The translations under genes were made by a program, and so were the position numbers. The notes beneath the pieces are model-generated. The model did not search any database and had not been told where the DNA came from. It saw only the letters and a program-made list of their open reading frames with translations. A DNA stretch of 18,866 bases, taken from assembly GCA_038252945.1 (NCBI GenBank), contig JBBSHN010000043.1, positions 1 through 18,866 on the forward strand, written 5' to 3'. Below are positions 16,365-18,866 of the stretch, piece after piece; the stretch's first letter is position 1, and every line of letters starts with the position of its first letter. Source of the DNA: JAUJOE01 sp038252945 (lineage in GTDB: Bacteria; Actinomycetota; Actinomycetes; Propionibacteriales; Nocardioidaceae).

Positions 16365-16527
16365 AGGCGTCCTTGACCTTCTCGCCCGCCTGCTTCAAGT
16401 CGGCCTTCGTCTGATCGGTCTGGCCTTCGGCCTGCATCTCCGAGTCGCCAGTGGCGTCGCCGACCTTCTCCTTCGCCTGCCCCTGCATGCTCTCTGCCGT
16501 GTTCTTCATCTTGTCGTCGAGACCCAT
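16354..16527 (-). CDS. CsbD-like stress-response protein
   Basis: A 57-residue acidic/basic mixed-charge protein starting MGLDDKMKNTAESM. The KEKVGDATGDSEMQAEG and GQTDQTKADLKQAGEKVKDAF segments match the CsbD family: small, mostly helical or disordered proteins induced by general stress (SigB in Bacillus). The biochemical role is unknown. CAGGAG lies five bases before the ATG, which I prefer to the longer in-frame start at 16635 because the extension is unlike CsbD and overlaps the SDR gene. It overlaps the end of the acyl-CoA dehydrogenase gene on the other strand. Confidence 0.85.
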   Translation of the reverse strand: MGLDDKMKNTAESMQGQAKEKVGDATGDSEMQAEGQTDQTKADLKQAGEKVKDAFKS

Positions 16528-16604
16528 ATCCACTCCTGGTGTCGTTAGTCTTCGGACCCTACAACCGTACCCGCGTGGGTCTCCTACCCAACGGGTCCGG
16601 CGGC

Positions 16605-17261
16605 TCATCCGGTGAAGCGGACCTCGCTGCGCCACTCGTCGTCCGGCGTCGTGGCGGCCGTGTAGATGGCGTCGGCGATGCGGTCTGGAGCGAATGCGGT
16701 GCCTTCCTCAACTGTCCCTGCCACGGTTAGGGACATGGCTCGGACGCCGTCGATCTTCAGCTCCGCGTCGAGAGCCGTGACGAGGTTTCGCAGCGCAGCC
16801 TTCTGCACGCCGAGGGAGGCTGCAGACCGCCAGGGCCGGTCGGCAGTGGCTCCACCGGTGGCAGTAATGCGGGCCCCGAGGGACAGAAATGGCTGAGCTG
16901 CCCGCACAGTGGTCAGCAGACTGGCGACCCCCAGATTCACGTCGCTCAGGAGCTCGCCGGCGGTTAGCTGAGTCGGGCTCTTGGCGCGGTAGGCGCTGGG
17001 GTTGAAGTGCAGATGATCGATATGGCCGGAGTGCTGTCCAAAACGCTGAATGGAGGCAGTGAGCTGTTCCTCGTCGGTCAGGTCTACAGCCGACCAGCCC
17101 GCAGTTATGCCTTCTTCTTGGAGCTGCTGTCCGAGCTCTTCCAGAGTCGACTCAGTGCGGGCCACAAGGGCTACGTCGTAGCCCGCGCTGCCTAGTCGTC
17201 GCGCCACCGCGACGCCGATCCCGGGACCTGCGCCGAGGACCAGGCTGACCTTGTTCGACAT
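16605..17261 (-). CDS. SDR-family protein without the catalytic tyrosine
   Basis: A 218-residue Rossmann-fold protein starting MSNKVSLVLGAGPGIG. The cofactor motif GAGPGIG (10-16) and the basic residue in VALVARTES (about 35) suggest NADP(H) binding. The usual NNAG is replaced by HFNPSA, and the YxxxK active site reads LGVQK, with Leu150 where the Tyr should be and Lys154 kept. It is therefore an atypical short-chain dehydrogenase/reductase; some relatives I recall share this replacement, so it may have another activity or only bind cofactor. GGAGGTGG lies four bases before the ATG. It shares direction with the CsbD-like gene and could be its operon partner (gap 77 bases). Confidence 0.82.
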   Translation of the reverse strand: MSNKVSLVLGAGPGIGVAVARRLGSAGYDVALVARTESTLEELGQQLQEEGITAGWSAVDLTDEEQLTASIQRFGQHSGHIDHLHFNPSAYRAKSPTQLTAGELLSDVNLGVASLLTTVRAAQPFLSLGARITATGGATADRPWRSAASLGVQKAALRNLVTALDAELKIDGVRAMSLTVAGTVEEGTAFAPDRIADAIYTAATTPDDEWRSEVRFTG

Positions 17262-17376
17262 CGCGCCACCTCCGGGTTCTCAGCTACGAAACTTTCGCAC
17301 TGTGAACGAGCTGCTGCGCGGGCTTGTTCCCCGCAGGGGCGGCCTCTTGCACGCTGTAGTTGTTAGTCACTCGGAC

Positions 17377-17382
17377 TACGAT
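17377..17382 (+). promoter_or_regulatory. Candidate -10 element of tRNA-Thr
   Basis: TACGAT ends 13 bases before the mature tRNA 5' end, giving a short leader as expected for a tRNA transcript. No -35 at standard spacing is convincing; TTGCAC at 17347 is too far (24 bases). Confidence 0.4.
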
Positions 17383-17395
17383 GAGCAACCCGCAC

Positions 17396-17468
17396 GCCGG
17401 CGTGGCGCAACTGGGAGCGCATCCGACTTGTAATCGGAAGGTTGCGGGTTCGAGCCCCGCCGCCGGCT
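17396..17468 (+). tRNA. tRNA-Thr (anticodon TGT)
   Basis: A complete 73-base cloverleaf: acceptor GCCGGCG paired with CGCCGGC, D stem GCGC/GCGC, anticodon stem TCCGA/TCGGA with loop CTTGTAA (anticodon TGT at 17429-17431, reading ACA), 5-base variable loop, T stem GCGGG/CCCGC with loop TTCGAGC, discriminator T. CCA is not encoded. The gene is intact despite lying at the edge of a decayed integrative element: the integrase remnant reads antisense into its 3' half, so this half is the probable attachment site and was restored by integration. Confidence 0.96.
17430..17468. other. Probable attachment-site core in the tRNA-Thr 3' half
   Basis: The integrase remnant lies immediately downstream of the tRNA and points at it, the arrangement of tRNA-integrating elements whose att core is the anticodon-to-3' segment. 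The exact core cannot be set, because no second copy of the tRNA 3' end is present in the remaining 1.4 kb of the window. Confidence 0.35.
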
Positions 17469-17470
17469 CT

Positions 17471-17975
17471 GGTAAAAGGCCAGGTGAAAGCCGCCACATC
17501 GAGTCGGTCAGCAACTTCGTCGAGATCGCCATCAAACAAGTTGGCGTAGATGTCAAGGGTCATGGCGGCAGCTGAGTGGCCGAGCATCTTCTGTACGCCC
17601 TTGACGTTGGCACCAGCCGCCACCGCCAGGCTGGCTGCCGTATGCCGCAGATCATGCGCAATACGGTGTCAGTCCGAGGTTGCGGACAGCGGGATCGAAC
17701 ACTTGACGACGCCAGTTCGAGTTGCTCGCAAAGCACGCGCCTCACCCCACCGCAGGCCGGTATAACCACCGCGCCGATCTCGAAGGAGAAGGCGACCTGG
17801 CTCGATCCGCAGTAGCCGGAGACGGCACCTGCTGCGCGACGGATGACGCTGGACGTGCCGCTGCCTGCTGCTGAACCCGTCACCTCCACGGGGAACCACC
17901 ACAGTGATCCGCTCGGCGGCCAACGCTCCGACGGGTCGCTCCGGGAAGCGGCTGATGGCACTGTGTGGGCCAGTG
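17471..17975 (-). pseudogene. Decayed tyrosine site-specific integrase
   Basis: Fragments of one tyrosine recombinase are scattered over three minus-strand frames. From upstream to downstream: RFPERPVGALAAERIT (core-binding domain), GYTGLRWGEARALR (start of catalytic domain, first Arg), SNWRRQVFDPAVRNLGLTPY, then HDLRHTAASLAVAAGANV (H-x-x-R box) and QKMLGHSAAAMTLDIYANLF (second His and the nucleophilic Tyr). The GEARALR and SNWRR parts, normally tens of residues apart, are almost adjacent, so an internal deletion occurred there. A further frameshift lies between PY and HDLRH at about 17660. The last frame has no stop until 17363 and so reads antisense across tRNA-Thr. It is not functional as it stands. 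The N-terminal DNA-binding domain is missing. Confidence 0.85.
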
Positions 17976-18002
17976 AACCTGGCTAGACCTTTTGGGGAAG
18001 GG

Positions 18003-18563
18003 CTAGCGGTATCGGGGGCAGTCCTCCTTGGTGGTGAAGTCGTAGTGAGTGCCGCCGGTCCACAGGTGCTCGGTGCCCTGGCTGTCGGTGTAGAGCACCC
18101 GCTCGGGCCCACTGCTACCGCCTTGGCCTGGCTGGAAGACCAGGTCCACGATCAGAAACACCGTTGAGTGGGGAGCGACAGATGCACCGATCGCCGGACG
18201 TGCATGAGCCATCACATGGCGGCTCCACTCATCCCTCGGGCCAGGCACGACGCCAATCAGGGTGGTGTACCCCCGGCTGTCTTTGAGCACCGGAGTTACC
18301 CGCGCCCCGGTGACCTTGAACCCTTGCGGGTGAGCCATCGTCACCTTGCGGATTGTGAAAGGCGTGTCATCGGGGTTGTGCAACGCCACCGACCCATTCA
18401 GCACATGCGAGTAGGTGTTCCCGTGTCGGGTCAGCGGAGTGCACAGTCGGGAGTCGTTGGGCACGTCGCCAAGTGCTCCAACACTTGGCTGCCCACTCCC
18501 AGGGGCAAGTGAGCACCCGGACAGAAGCAGGACGCCCACCACTGCCCCCGATGGCTTCGTCAC
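18003..18563 (-). CDS. Unrecognised lipoprotein
   Basis: About 186 residues from the GTG at 18563 (VTKPSGAVVG), with a short hydrophobic stretch and lipobox LLSGC; the lipidated Cys is residue 17. The mature part has a Ser/Gly/Pro linker, then a beta-rich domain with SVALHNPDDTPFTIRKV, a feature seen in domains that compare phosphate-free beta-sandwich chains, and the C-terminal THYDFTTKEDCPRYR with one Cys that could pair with the Cys of DSRLCTPL. I do not recognise the family. A longer in-frame start at 18677 exists, but its leader would separate the signal from the N-terminus. No strong ribosome site is seen. It may belong to the integrated element or to the old chromosome. Confidence 0.6.
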   Translation of the reverse strand: MTKPSGAVVGVLLLSGCSLAPGSGQPSVGALGDVPNDSRLCTPLTRHGNTYSHVLNGSVALHNPDDTPFTIRKVTMAHPQGFKVTGARVTPVLKDSRGYTTLIGVVPGPRDEWSRHVMAHARPAIGASVAPHSTVFLIVDLVFQPGQGGSSGPERVLYTDSQGTEHLWTGGTHYDFTTKEDCPRYR

Positions 18564-18823
18564 GAGCCGAGCGCCCCAGCCGCGAGCATGTGTGGGCTCA
18601 AATTCGGATTGTGCCGTACATGCAAGTCCCGGTGGGCGTTCATGGTGACGCCAAATTGACCACAGTGGCGACAGCACCAGTCAGACATACCACTAGGCAC
18701 GTCGATGTCACCAAGGCGACCTCGCCTCTAGCCACCTGCCGAGTGGCGACGGCCACCTCAGGGGTCGCCGTCGTCTGCACGGCCACTAGACGAACGAGTC
18801 TCGCGTGGAGGAAGGTGATCGCC
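18564..18823. other. Intergenic region with short GGCGAC/GCCAC repeats
   Basis: About 260 bases between the lipoprotein and the last ORF. There are repeated GGCGAC and GCCACCT words and a small hairpin GTGGC-GACG-GCCAC at 18743-18756. No promoter, terminator or RNA gene is convincing. Confidence 0.3.
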
Positions 18824-18866
18824 ATGCTTCGGATGCTCATGACCGGCGTGCTGGCCATCCAGATCG
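18824..18866 (+). CDS. Start of an ORF cut by the window end
   Basis: The ATG at 18824 opens a reading frame MLRMLMTGVLAIQI that runs off the end. GGAGGAAG at 18807-18814, nine bases before it, is a strong ribosome site. The first residues are hydrophobic, compatible with a membrane or exported protein. Too little is visible for a name. Confidence 0.4.
   Translation, partial: MLRMLMTGVLAIQI

Noticed and set aside
17285..17340. GCGGG/CCCGC hairpin between the SDR gene and tRNA as a terminator
   Set aside because: The stem is only five pairs, without a T-tract, and upstream of both transcripts rather than after one.
17363..17470. C-terminal tail ARTRNLPITSRMRSQLRHAG as a protein domain
   Set aside because: It is the antisense translation of tRNA-Thr, not a conserved domain.
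18640..18858. Minus-strand 72-codon ORF with a hydrophobic C-terminal stretch
   Set aside because: It has no ribosome site and overlaps the plus-strand ORF with a strong one. A small membrane protein cannot be excluded, but I cannot support it.

Overview
The window looks like chromosome of a high-GC actinobacterium (Actinomycetota). The evidence is dense high-GC coding sequence with GTG and ATG starts and a full set of actinobacterial marker genes: mshA (mycothiol biosynthesis), senX3-regX3 with phoU, a carD/lpqE pair, and the ispD, ispF, cysS, rlmB set. From memory of Mycobacterium tuberculosis, these correspond to two distant blocks (Rv0486-Rv0491 and Rv3579c-Rv3584). Here they are contiguous, as I recall for the Streptomyces phoU/phoR/phoP/carD/ispF region. 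I cannot assign a genus.

Layout. 1-1653 (minus): the N-terminal three quarters of the translational GTPase TypA/BipA, preceded by a small two-helix membrane protein. 1710-3607 (plus): mshA and a stop/start-overlapping YbjN-domain gene, then a small unrecognised ORF (3668-3937) and a two-hairpin intergenic region that includes a terminator. 4043-5517 (minus): gpmA and phoU. 5650-7538 (plus): the senX3-regX3 two-component system, divergent from phoU, with 11-bp GTTCAC direct repeats (a PHO-box-like array) between them. 7568-8128 (minus): an LpqE-like lipoprotein divergent from carD. 8361-9556 (plus): carD and ispD. 9547-12602 (minus): ispF and two tandem C39-family peptidases, apparently one operon, inserted head-on into the carD-ispD-cysS-rlmB run. 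12797-16364 (plus): cysS, rlmB and an acyl-CoA dehydrogenase. 16354-17261 (minus): a CsbD-like stress protein and an SDR-family protein lacking the catalytic Tyr. 17396-17468: tRNA-Thr(TGT). 17471-17975 (minus): a decayed tyrosine integrase whose reading frame runs antisense through the tRNA, i.e. the scar of an element integrated at the tRNA. 18003-18563 (minus): an unrecognised lipoprotein. The window ends just inside a plus-strand ORF.

Functionally most of this is housekeeping: ribosome assembly and stress (typA, rlmB), redox buffer synthesis (mshA), glycolysis (gpmA), phosphate sensing (phoU, senX3, regX3), rRNA promoter control (carD), isoprenoid precursors (ispD, ispF) and cysteine charging (cysS). 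The less ordinary parts are the tandem secreted/unsecreted C39 pair coupled to ispF, the PHO-box array, the small ORF with its hairpins, and the tRNA-Thr integration scar. I found no convincing new defence or mobile system.
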